In this document: positions 27,889-35,473 of the stretch, piece by piece | How positions within the stretch are numbered: position 1 is the stretch's first letter | Layout: each line of letters begins with the position of its first letter | Origin: Sulfurimonas marina | GTDB taxonomy: Bacteria > Campylobacterota > Campylobacteria > Campylobacterales > Sulfurimonadaceae | Reading direction: 5' to 3' | Length of the DNA stretch: 64,000 nucleotides | Assembly: GCF_014905095.1 (NCBI RefSeq) | Contig: NZ_CP041165.1 | Coordinates: forward strand, 1,302,001 to 1,366,000 | The notes under the pieces: generated by a model | Seen by the model: only the letters and a program-made list of their open reading frames with translations | Databases searched by the model: none | What the model was told of the DNA's origin: nothing | Made by a program: the position numbers and the translations under genes

Positions 27889-29045
27889 AATACCTCTGAC
27901 AAATATCTAATTTCTTCTTCCAAACCAACCTGATGATTTCCTACAAATAATCCATTTTGATGAAGATAATCTGCATTTTTTAATTCATTGTGAATTGTAT
28001 AGTCAAAATACTTCATAACTTCATTACGCGTAAAGTTTCCTGTAACTATTGGTCTACAGTCGATATTATTTTCTTGCAGCTTTTTAACAATATCTTCTCT
28101 CTTTAGCTTTGATTCCGGTTTAATAATTAATGAAAATCCAAACCATGAACTACTATCTATATCTTTTTGAATCATAATGTCAGGATGATTTTCAAAAAGC
28201 TCTACAAACAACTTCGCATTTTCTCTTCTAGTTTTTAAAAAGTTTGGCAATTTTTTAAGTTGTTCTATTCCTACTGCACCACTCATCTCTACAGGTCTTA
28301 CATTATAACCGGGAAGTACGAAACGGAATGATTCTTCAAACCAATCATCACTTTTAGTACACACTTTATTTTCTTTTGGAAGATTTCTAGTCCATCCATG
28401 AGCTCTCATTGATAAAAGAACATGGTAAAGTTCTTCATCATCTGTTACGACAAAGCCACCTTCCATTGTTGCCATATGATGAGAAAAGAAAGTTGAGAAA
28501 GTCCCCATAACACCGAATGTACCGGTTTGTTTTCCTTTATATTCTGCACCCATAGATTCACAGTTATCTTCTAAAATAAAAATATCTTTATCTTCTATAA
28601 TTCCATAGATTGCATCAAAATCATTCGGATTTCCAAGAAGGTTCACTGTCATAATCATTTTTGTATCATCAGTTATAGCAGATGATAAAGCTTCTAAATC
28701 ATAGTTTAATGTTTCTAAGTCAATGTCAACAAACTTTAATTTAAGTCCATACTGTTGGAGTGGAAAGTATGTAGTTGACCATGAAACTGCCGGAACTATA
28801 ACTTCGTCCCCTCTTTTTAACTTTGGATTTTTTGTATAAAAAAGTGAAGCAGTTGCTATTAGATTTGCAGTAGAACCTGAACTGACCATTACAGCATATT
28901 TACTTCCCGTAAATTTACAAAAATCCTTTTCAAATTGGGCTACACTCTCACCCATTGTATACATATCTCTATTAATAACAGATTGAATAGCTGCTAATTC
29001 TTTTTCATTCCATGTTGAAGATGCTAATGGATAACTATTTACCAT
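27882..29045 (-). CDS. colD: GDP-4-keto-6-deoxy-D-mannose 3-dehydratase (ColD-like)
   Basis: A 387-residue DegT-fold PLP protein in which the Schiff-base lysine is replaced by histidine: TFSTFFSHHMATMEGGFVVT (His189/190). This replacement is diagnostic of PLP-dependent sugar 3-dehydratases such as ColD, and the length equals E. coli ColD. Other markers are LEDNCESMGAEYKGKQTGTFG and RAHGWTRNLP. It removes the C3 hydroxyl of the Gmd product, leading to GDP-colitose. Gmd and a reductase/epimerase sit directly upstream (11 bp overlap). GDP-perosamine synthase is excluded because that enzyme keeps Lys. Confidence 0.9.
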   Translation of the reverse strand: MVNSYPLASSTWNEKELAAIQSVINRDMYTMGESVAQFEKDFCKFTGSKYAVMVSSGSTANLIATASLFYTKNPKLKRGDEVIVPAVSWSTTYFPLQQYGLKLKFVDIDLETLNYDLEALSSAITDDTKMIMTVNLLGNPNDFDAIYGIIEDKDIFILEDNCESMGAEYKGKQTGTFGVMGTFSTFFSHHMATMEGGFVVTDDEELYHVLLSMRAHGWTRNLPKENKVCTKSDDWFEESFRFVLPGYNVRPVEMSGAVGIEQLKKLPNFLKTRRENAKLFVELFENHPDIMIQKDIDSSSWFGFSLIIKPESKLKREDIVKKLQENNIDCRPIVTGNFTRNEVMKYFDYTIHNELKNADYLHQNGLFVGNHQVGLEEEIRYLSEVLL

Positions 29046-29967
29046 TTAATACCTCGTTTATAAAATATTTATATGTTTTCTCTATTCCATCTTGTAAAGA
29101 TGTTTTATATTTCCAGCCAAATTTTTGTAATTTGGTATCATCTATAAGTTTTTGTTTCATACCGACAGGCTTACTTAAATCGTGAATAAATTTTCCTTCA
29201 AATCCAATTACATCTGCAATAGCCTGGTAATATTCGTTAATAGTATAATCATGTCCAAGACCTACATTAATATTTTGTGGCATAGATTCAAAATTTTCAA
29301 TCGCATAGTATATAAAGTCAGCTAAATCTTGAGCATACATAAACTCACGTCTTGCTTTACCGTCACCCCAAATATCTATTTCATCTAAGTTATTCTGTTT
29401 TGCTTCATATATTTTTTTTATAACTGCCGGAAGCATATGGGAATGTTTTGGATCAAATTTATCATATCTACCATAAAGATTACAAGGGATAATCGTTTTA
29501 TATTGACACTCTTGATGTTCTCTATTTATATATTCGCAAAGTCTTGTTGAAGTTACTTTTGCTATAGCATAACCTTCATTTGTCGGTTCAAGCTCCCCCA
29601 GTAAAATCAATTCTTCACTTAAAGGATTTTGAGCGTTTCTTGGATACATACAAGAACTACTCATATTGACAAACTTTTTTATACCGGCTTCGTATGCACC
29701 CATAATAATATTTAAACCCATTTGAGTATTCTGGACTAGGAAATCTACAGGGTGTGCCATATTTGCTTGAATACCACCAACTCTTCCTGCACAATGAATT
29801 ACAATGTCTGGTTGATGTTTAAGTATGTAAGAGTCAACAGAGCTTCTATCTAATAGATTAAGCTCTTTACTTGATGGAGTTAAAAGCATATAGTTTTTTG
29901 ATTTTTCAAACTCAACTATATTTCTTCCAACCATTCCATTAGCACCTGTTACAAGTATTTTTTTCAA
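29035..29967 (-). CDS. GDP-L-fucose synthase-family epimerase/reductase (Fcl or ColC)
   Basis: A 310-residue extended SDR protein: KKILVTGANGMVGRNIVEF at the N-terminus, HCAGRVGGIQANMAHPVDF, MSSSCMYPRNAQNPLSE, and the Y-x3-K pair in GYAIAKVTS. This is the WcaG/Fcl family, 3,5-epimerase/4-reductases acting on GDP-4-keto-6-deoxymannose. Next to a ColD-like gene, the homologous ColC (5-epimerase/4-reductase giving GDP-L-colitose) is as likely; the two cannot be separated by eye. It lies 9 bp downstream of gmd. Confidence 0.9.
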   Translation of the reverse strand: MKKILVTGANGMVGRNIVEFEKSKNYMLLTPSSKELNLLDRSSVDSYILKHQPDIVIHCAGRVGGIQANMAHPVDFLVQNTQMGLNIIMGAYEAGIKKFVNMSSSCMYPRNAQNPLSEELILLGELEPTNEGYAIAKVTSTRLCEYINREHQECQYKTIIPCNLYGRYDKFDPKHSHMLPAVIKKIYEAKQNNLDEIDIWGDGKARREFMYAQDLADFIYYAIENFESMPQNINVGLGHDYTINEYYQAIADVIGFEGKFIHDLSKPVGMKQKLIDDTKLQKFGWKYKTSLQDGIEKTYKYFINEVLNGK

Positions 29968-29976
29968 ATTACTTCC

Positions 29977-31122
29977 TTACTCAAAATAATTCATAATTGT
30001 GTATCCGCCATCTTTTAAGTATTGGTCTTTTGTCATTAACTTTAAATCTGATTTCATCATATCATTCACTAAATCTTGTAAATTGTATTCTCTATTCCAA
30101 CCTAATTTTTGTTCCGCTTTTGTAGGATCTCCTAAAAGTAAATCAACTTCAGTAGGTCTAAAATATCTAGGATCTACTACCACTATTTCTTGACCAATAG
30201 ATAAATGAGTCAAATCTAAACTTAATGCTTTTGTTTTTTCTTCATTAAAACTTTCAATGATACCTTTTTCATCTATACCTTCACCTTCAAACCTTAAGTT
30301 AACTCCTGCATATGCAAATGCAAATTTTACGAAGTCACGAACTGCTGTAGTCTGCCCAGTTGCAATTACCCAATCTTCCGGTTCATCAGCTTGCAGAATC
30401 ATCCACATCATTCTTACATAGTCTTTTGCATGTCCCCAGTCACGTTTAGCATCAAGATTTCCAAGAAAAAGTTTATCTTGAAGTCCTAAAGCTATTTTTG
30501 ATGCTGCACGAGTAATTTTTCTTGTTACAAATGTTTCACCACGTACCGGTGATTCATGATTAAAGAGAATTCCATTACAAGCAAACATTCCATAAGCTTC
30601 ACGGTAATTTACTGTAATCCAGTAAGCATACATTTTTGCTACTGCATAAGGAGATCGTGGATAAAATGGTGTTGTTTCGCTTTGAGGAGTTTCTTGAACT
30701 TTTCCATAAAGTTCAGAAGTAGATGCTTGATATATTTTTGTTTTTTTCTCAAAACCTAGTAATTTTACTGCTTCAAGGATTCTAAGTGTTCCTGTTCCGT
30801 CAGCATTGGCTACATATTCAGGTGTTTCAAATGAAACATGTACATGAGACATTGCTGCAAGATTATAAATCTCATCAGGTTGCGTTTCTTGAATAATACG
30901 AGTTAAGTTCATAGAGTCTGTCATATCACCATAATGAAGATGAAGCTTTACATCTTTTTCATGTAGATCTTGGTAAAGATGATCTATACGATCCGTATTA
31001 AATAAAGAACTTCTTCTTTTTATACCATGAACAATATAACCCTTTTTAAGTAAAAACTCCGCTAAATATGAACCATCTTGACCTGTAATTCCCGTTATTA
31101 ATGCTACTTTTTGTTGTGACAT
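29977..31122 (-). CDS. gmd: GDP-mannose 4,6-dehydratase
   Basis: 381 residues of an extended SDR enzyme: [20 protein letters not shown] (NADP binding), [45 protein letters not shown] and the catalytic Y-x3-K in [33 protein letters not shown] is also a Gmd signature. It makes GDP-4-keto-6-deoxy-D-mannose from GDP-mannose, which manC just upstream supplies. It sits 4 bp after the Gmm-like gene and 9 bp before the Fcl/ColC gene. Confidence 0.97.
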   Translation of the reverse strand: MSQQKVALITGITGQDGSYLAEFLLKKGYIVHGIKRRSSLFNTDRIDHLYQDLHEKDVKLHLHYGDMTDSMNLTRIIQETQPDEIYNLAAMSHVHVSFETPEYVANADGTGTLRILEAVKLLGFEKKTKIYQASTSELYGKVQETPQSETTPFYPRSPYAVAKMYAYWITVNYREAYGMFACNGILFNHESPVRGETFVTRKITRAASKIALGLQDKLFLGNLDAKRDWGHAKDYVRMMWMILQADEPEDWVIATGQTTAVRDFVKFAFAYAGVNLRFEGEGIDEKGIIESFNEEKTKALSLDLTHLSIGQEIVVVDPRYFRPTEVDLLLGDPTKAEQKLGWNREYNLQDLVNDMMKSDLKLMTKDQYLKDGGYTIMNYFE

Positions 31123-31126
31123 ATAT

Positions 31127-31576
31127 CTAAATTTCTCCTTTAGTAAAATAATCTTTTACATATTGATGTACTTCATTGCTTTGAAGTAATTCTTCTACAC
31201 TAAACCATTTATAATTATTGTGCTGTTCTATAGGCAGATTGACAAGTTTTTCTTTCATTTCAAGTAAATATCCATGATTTACATAATGTGTAGAAACACT
31301 TTCAAAAATACTATCGTCATAGAAATGTTCAAATACACCAATATATTTTGGTTTCTGACATAATTCAATACCTAATTCATTTTGAGCAATTCTTTTCATT
31401 GCATCTTGAAACTTTTCATTTTTTTTTACAATACCACCCATTGTAAAATAATAATTCTGGGCAGGTTTATTCACTCTTTTTCCAAGTAATACTTTATTAT
31501 GAGATTGCACAATGAAATCTATAGAAACTAAAGGTGTATGTTTAATAATTATTTTAAATTCTCTATCAGGAATCAT
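31127..31576 (-). CDS. gmm: GDP-mannose mannosyl hydrolase-like Nudix protein
   Basis: A 149-residue Nudix protein of the Gmm/WcaH (NudD) subgroup. It has [20 protein letters not shown] and the altered Nudix box [26 protein letters not shown]; as in known GDP-mannose hydrolases, the usual REUXEE glutamates are not all present. The enzyme hydrolyses GDP-mannose/GDP-glucose and could tune the GDP-mannose pool. Its position between manC and gmd is the same as in colanic acid and colitose O-antigen clusters. It abuts manC with no gap. Confidence 0.9.
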   Translation of the reverse strand: MIPDREFKIIIKHTPLVSIDFIVQSHNKVLLGKRVNKPAQNYYFTMGGIVKKNEKFQDAMKRIAQNELGIELCQKPKYIGVFEHFYDDSIFESVSTHYVNHGYLLEMKEKLVNLPIEQHNNYKWFSVEELLQSNEVHQYVKDYFTKGEI

Positions 31577-32944
31577 TTAATCTCTTTTATAATCATCATC
31601 TAGACGAACTATATCATCTTCACCTGTATACTCACCGACTTGAGCTTCTATAAGTATTAAAGGAAGTTTTCCATTATTAGAAAGTCTATGAATTTCACCT
31701 GCTTTTATATAAGTGCTTTCATTCGGGCGTACTAAAAACGTTTTATCTTCAACCTGAACTGTTGCAGTTCCACTTACAACTATCCAATGCTCATTTCTAT
31801 GGAAATGTTTTTGTAAAGAGAGTCTTTTTCCCGGTTTTACTAGAATTTTCTTTATTTTATATCCAATAGAATCTTCTAAAATAGTATATGTACCCCATGG
31901 ACGATAACCTGTAAGGTGTATATTATGAAGTTCAGAATTTTTTCTAACTTCCTCTACAACTTTTTTAACTTTTTGTGAGGAACCTTTTTTACTAATAAGT
32001 AATGCATCTCCCGTATCTACAATAATAGTATCTTCAATATCTACTGTCGCTATTTTTCTTTGATCTCCGTGGATTAAATTGTTTTTACTATCAATTGCAA
32101 CATGATTTTCATTAACAGTGTTGCCGTTTTCATCTTTTGGAAGCTCTTCATATAGAGCATCAAAACTTCCAAGATCTGACCAGTCTATATCTGATGCTAT
32201 TACTTTTACTTTGTCAGATTTTTCCATAACGGCATAGTCTATAGAATCTTCAGGAATATTTAACATATCTTCATGTTTAATTCTAATCATCCCGTGATTG
32301 TTGACATTTTTATATGCCTGCATTGATCCATTATAAATTTCAGGTGAATATTTTTTAAGTTCTTCCAAAAAAACACCAGCCTTAAACATAAACATTCCAC
32401 TATTCCAATAGTAATTTCCAGCTGCTAAATAATTGGTTGCCGTTTGTTCATCAGGTTTTTCGTGGAAGGCTTTTACATCTTCATTAAGTGCTTCAATATA
32501 TCCAAAACCTGTTTCAGCAAATGTTGGAGTTATACCAAATGTTACAAGATTATCTTCTTGTGCAAGTTCCTTCGCTCTTGAAATTACTTTTTGATACTCT
32601 ACTTCATTTTTAATTAAATGGTCTGATGGAGTTACTAAGACTGTCTCATTTGGGTCTAATGCCCAACAAGCCAAAGCAATAGCTGGAGCTGTATTTCTAC
32701 CTATAGGTTCTAAAAGATATTTATTATTAACTTGTTTTAACTCTTCAAGCTGATCAATTGCAAGGAAATATTGTTCAGCATTTGAGACTATAAATTGAGA
32801 TTCACATACTTTAGAGTTTCTTTGAACTGTTAATTGAAAAAGGGATTGTTCGTTAAATAACTTTACAAACTGTTTTGGCATAAGTGTACGACTTATCGGC
32901 CAAAGTCTTGTACCGTTACCTCCACATAAAATTATGTTAGTCAT
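31577..32944 (-). CDS. manC: mannose-1-phosphate guanylyltransferase / mannose-6-phosphate isomerase
   Basis: A bifunctional type II PMI/GMP of 455 residues. The guanylyltransferase domain has LCGGNGTRLWPISRTLMPKQ, EPIGRNTAPAIALAC, FGITPTFAETGFGYIE and FHEKPD; the C-terminal cupin isomerase domain has YRPWGTYTILEDS, KRLSLQKHFHRNEHWIVVSG and a cupin His pair. It makes GDP-mannose for the Gmd-ColD branch. It is the first gene of the long minus-strand polysaccharide run. No manB (phosphomannomutase) gene is visible in the window. Confidence 0.96.
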   Translation of the reverse strand: MTNIILCGGNGTRLWPISRTLMPKQFVKLFNEQSLFQLTVQRNSKVCESQFIVSNAEQYFLAIDQLEELKQVNNKYLLEPIGRNTAPAIALACWALDPNETVLVTPSDHLIKNEVEYQKVISRAKELAQEDNLVTFGITPTFAETGFGYIEALNEDVKAFHEKPDEQTATNYLAAGNYYWNSGMFMFKAGVFLEELKKYSPEIYNGSMQAYKNVNNHGMIRIKHEDMLNIPEDSIDYAVMEKSDKVKVIASDIDWSDLGSFDALYEELPKDENGNTVNENHVAIDSKNNLIHGDQRKIATVDIEDTIIVDTGDALLISKKGSSQKVKKVVEEVRKNSELHNIHLTGYRPWGTYTILEDSIGYKIKKILVKPGKRLSLQKHFHRNEHWIVVSGTATVQVEDKTFLVRPNESTYIKAGEIHRLSNNGKLPLILIEAQVGEYTGEDDIVRLDDDYKRD

Positions 32945-32974
32945 AAACTGTATCCTTATTGTTTAATGAAATTG

Positions 32975-32980
32975 ATTATA
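32975..32980 (-). promoter_or_regulatory. possible -10 box of the manC operon
   Basis: The minus strand reads TATAAT 31 bp upstream of the manC start codon, within the 77 bp gap to the DNA ligase gene. No good -35 box was found at 17 bp. The gap and the change in function make a promoter here plausible, but it is unproven. Confidence 0.3.
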
Positions 32981-33021
32981 TTTTGTTTCAACTTCAATCT
33001 CTCTTAGAATTACCCTAAACA

Positions 33022-33834
33022 CTACTGCTTTCTAAGTCTAAGAAACACTGGAAACCTGGGAATTCCATTTTTCGTCAAGCCATAATATTTAAAAGTCACC
33101 ACTGTCCCTATCTCTGGTGGATTTTCTCTTTGAAAATCATCCAGTCCACTTCCTAAATATATAACTTTACCGTTTTCTAGTTGACACGTTAAAGAGCCCA
33201 CTTTTTGACTATACTTTCCCTTCCCCTGTTTATAACCTATAACTTTACATTCAGTATCATCAAAACTTTTTACTTTGAGGGATTTATTTGTTCTTTTGGC
33301 TATATATGGAGCATTTAGTTCTCGGATCACTACCCCTTCACCACCTTTTTCTTCGACTTCTTTAAGAAAATTTCTAAGATGATTTTTATTTTTACATTTG
33401 ATCTGTTTTATCATTCGGATCGTAGTTTCTGGATGTGTTTTGAGATAGTTTTGTAATATGTTAATTCTTTGTAAAAGTCCACCTTTTTGATAGGGTACTT
33501 CAAATATATTATAAGTTATCTGTTTCCATCCTTTATGGGGAGTTTTTTGTGAAGTGATAGAGCTAATATTTTCAAAATCATCTCTTTTACTCCAGAGTTC
33601 CCCATCGATCGCAAAAGGTGGAAAGTCTTTTGTAAACTCTTTTGGAGCAAAAAATTCCTTACCACCTCTTGAGATTAGTTTTTCTCCATCCCAATACGCT
33701 CTTACCCCATCAAGTTTTTCACTCATTAACCAACCCGAAACATCCATACTTTCATCATACTTTTGAAGCAGTAAAAGCTCAGGTTTTACAGCATATAAAA
33801 ATAACGGTAGAAGAAGGAGGTATAGATATCTCAT
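33022..33834 (-). CDS. ATP-dependent DNA ligase with signal peptide (LigE-like)
   Basis: A minimal ATP-dependent DNA ligase of 270 residues. The adenylated lysine is in MSEKLDGVRAYWDG, with AIDGELW, EGVVIREL and KVKSFDDTECKVIGY (nucleotidyltransferase motifs III-V); the C-terminal OB domain runs to the end. The N-terminus MRYLYLLLLPLFLYAVK is a signal peptide, as known for the LigE type of periplasmic ligases in Campylobacterota, Haemophilus and Neisseria. A role in repairing incoming DNA during natural transformation has been proposed for that group. It starts 2 bp after ribBA. Confidence 0.9.
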   Translation of the reverse strand: MRYLYLLLLPLFLYAVKPELLLLQKYDESMDVSGWLMSEKLDGVRAYWDGEKLISRGGKEFFAPKEFTKDFPPFAIDGELWSKRDDFENISSITSQKTPHKGWKQITYNIFEVPYQKGGLLQRINILQNYLKTHPETTIRMIKQIKCKNKNHLRNFLKEVEEKGGEGVVIRELNAPYIAKRTNKSLKVKSFDDTECKVIGYKQGKGKYSQKVGSLTCQLENGKVIYLGSGLDDFQRENPPEIGTVVTFKYYGLTKNGIPRFPVFLRLRKQ

Positions 33835-33836
33835 TA

Positions 33837-34865
33837 CTATACTGTTATAAGCTCATTAACCTCAAGTCCAAAACCACTGAGTCCTACAAAATCTGTTTTT
33901 TTCATTGACGTAATTAAGTTCATTTTAGAGATTCCAAAATGTTTAATGATCTGCGCACCGATTCCAAACTCTTTTGGAGCTGAGTTGTCTTGGTGATGTG
34001 TCTTGTTTATAAATACTAAAAGCCCGCTATTTTGCTTTAAATACTCTATAGAATGAATCAAGTGATTGTATTTATCTTGATTCAGCAGTAACTCACAGTC
34101 TGGGACTACATTATGTACCCTTACATTTGCGATCTCTTTAGGATTGTAAAATGAGATTGCTGTATGGTTAATCCCATCATGATCAGCAAATGTATGACGA
34201 CTTACTTTTACCCCAAAAAACTCTACCTCTTCAACATGTAACTCTTTTACAAGTGATTCGTTTGCCAAACGATACTCTACAAGGTCAGAAATAAATACTG
34301 TATGAAGATTATGTTCTTTTGCAAAAATATCAAGATCATCACGTCTAGCCATTGTACCGTCTTCTTTAATGATCTCACAAATAACACCTGCTTCACTCAG
34401 ACCTGCTAAACGACAAAGATCAACTGAACCTTCCGTGTGCCCTGTTCTTACTAATGTACCACCCTCTTTTGCAATAAGTGGGAAAATGTGTCCAGGGCGT
34501 ACTAGCTCTTCACTCTTTGAAATTGGATTTGCTAGTATTTTGATCGTATCGTCTCTCTCTTTGGCAGATATACCTGTTGTTGCGGTAGTAGCATCTACTG
34601 AAACAGTGAATGCCGTTTCATATGACGAAGTATTTGAACTGACCATAGGATTCAGTTCAAGTCTATTAGCAATTTGTCTTGAAAGTGCTACACATATAAG
34701 GCCGCGTGCGTGTGTAGCCATAAAGTTTACATGTTCTGGTGTCGAAAATGCTGCAGCATAAACTAAGTCGCCTTCATTCTCCCTATCTTCGTCATCACAC
34801 ATGATGACCATATTTCCTTTCTTTATCTCTTCTATAGCTTTTAAAACTCTATCAATTGGTGTCAT
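33837..34865 (-). CDS. ribBA: 3,4-dihydroxy-2-butanone 4-phosphate synthase with a degenerate GTP cyclohydrolase II domain
   Basis: 342 residues. The N-terminal ~200 form the RibB domain: VIMCDDEDRENEGDLVYAA, HARGLICVALS, RPGHIFPLIAKEGG and RTGHTEGSVDLCRLAG, with the catalytic acidic loop and H-T-E-x-S-V-D. The C-terminal half is related to RibA, but I do not find the zinc-binding Cys-x2-G-x8-C-x-C pattern, so cyclohydrolase activity is unlikely. The Helicobacter RibBA enzyme is similarly monofunctional. RibB provides the four-carbon unit of riboflavin. It faces the divergent tRNA cluster. Confidence 0.92.
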   Translation of the reverse strand: MTPIDRVLKAIEEIKKGNMVIMCDDEDRENEGDLVYAAAFSTPEHVNFMATHARGLICVALSRQIANRLELNPMVSSNTSSYETAFTVSVDATTATTGISAKERDDTIKILANPISKSEELVRPGHIFPLIAKEGGTLVRTGHTEGSVDLCRLAGLSEAGVICEIIKEDGTMARRDDLDIFAKEHNLHTVFISDLVEYRLANESLVKELHVEEVEFFGVKVSRHTFADHDGINHTAISFYNPKEIANVRVHNVVPDCELLLNQDKYNHLIHSIEYLKQNSGLLVFINKTHHQDNSAPKEFGIGAQIIKHFGISKMNLITSMKKTDFVGLSGFGLEVNELITV

Positions 34866-34955
34866 TATATCTCTTTTTATTTTGTTACATATATTATATA
34901 AAATTATTGATTAATTGTAGTTCAAAAAGAAATTTGAAATTTTTTCAAAAAACTC

Positions 34956-34984
34956 TTGACATAGAAAAAAAAATCGTCTATAAT
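34956..34984 (+). promoter_or_regulatory. sigma-70 promoter of the tRNA cluster
   Basis: A textbook promoter: TTGACA at 34956-34961, a 17 bp spacer, and TATAAT at 34979-34984. It lies 36 bp before tRNA-fMet, the gene the transcript reaches first, so it should drive the tRNA cluster. The start of transcription would be at about 34991. Confidence 0.85.
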
Positions 34985-35020
34985 TCCGCCTACAAAGACA
35001 AACAGAAGTCTTTGAAACAC

Positions 35021-35097
<77 letters not shown>

Positions 35098-35127
35098 AAC
35101 TAAACTTTCGCATACATATTAATATAT

Positions 35128-35202
35128 TGGGGTATCGCCAAGCGGTAAGGCCTCGGTTTTTGGTACCGATATTCGGGGGTTCGAATCCCTCTACCCCATC
35201 CA
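35128..35202 (+). tRNA. tRNA-Gln (TTG), first copy
   Basis: A 75 nt cloverleaf with encoded CCA: acceptor TGGGGTA/TACCCCA, anticodon loop TTTTGGT (anticodon TTG, glutamine), T arm GGTTCGAATCC. It lies 30 bp after tRNA-fMet and probably shares its promoter. The 72 nt body is identical to the second copy at 35246-35317. Confidence 0.96.
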
Positions 35203-35245
35203 CCCACACAAATAAACTTCAAAACAAACTAATTTTTTTAAATAT

Positions 35246-35317
35246 TGGGGTATCGCCAAGCGGTAAGGCCTCGGTTTTTGGTACCGATATTCGGGGGTTC
35301 GAATCCCTCTACCCCAT
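35246..35317 (+). tRNA. tRNA-Gln (TTG), second copy without encoded CCA
   Basis: A 72 nt body identical to the first copy, but the bases after the discriminator T are AAT instead of CCA. A CCA-adding enzyme would be needed to mature it. Its last 16 bases (35302-35317) recur at 59572-59587, followed there by CCA, so this copy appears to be the attL end of a genomic island whose entry replaced the tRNA 3' end. Confidence 0.93.
35302..35317 (+). repeat. attL core of the tRNA-Gln island
   Basis: AATCCCTCTACCCCAT at the 3' end of the second tRNA-Gln equals 59572-59587. The next ~90 bases on the island side hold several TGTCAG/CTGACA hexamers (about 35367-35408), as expected of integrase arm sites. 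The first tRNA-Gln carries the same core at 35184-35199, so the left border could also lie there. Confidence 0.65.
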
Positions 35318-35473
35318 AATTGTCTTTCAATACATTGAATTTAATTCAACATAATTGATTTAACAACTGTCAGCTGATTTTATAGGATTTTTACTGACAA
35401 TTCCACTGACACTTTCAATACAAATAAAATATAACTATAAAATAAATCAAAAATATTTAGATAAACTAATAAT

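Noticed and set aside
27882-29045. GDP-perosamine synthase as the identity of the DegT-fold enzyme
   Set aside because: Perosamine synthase keeps the PLP lysine; here the site reads SHH, so a dehydratase is favoured.
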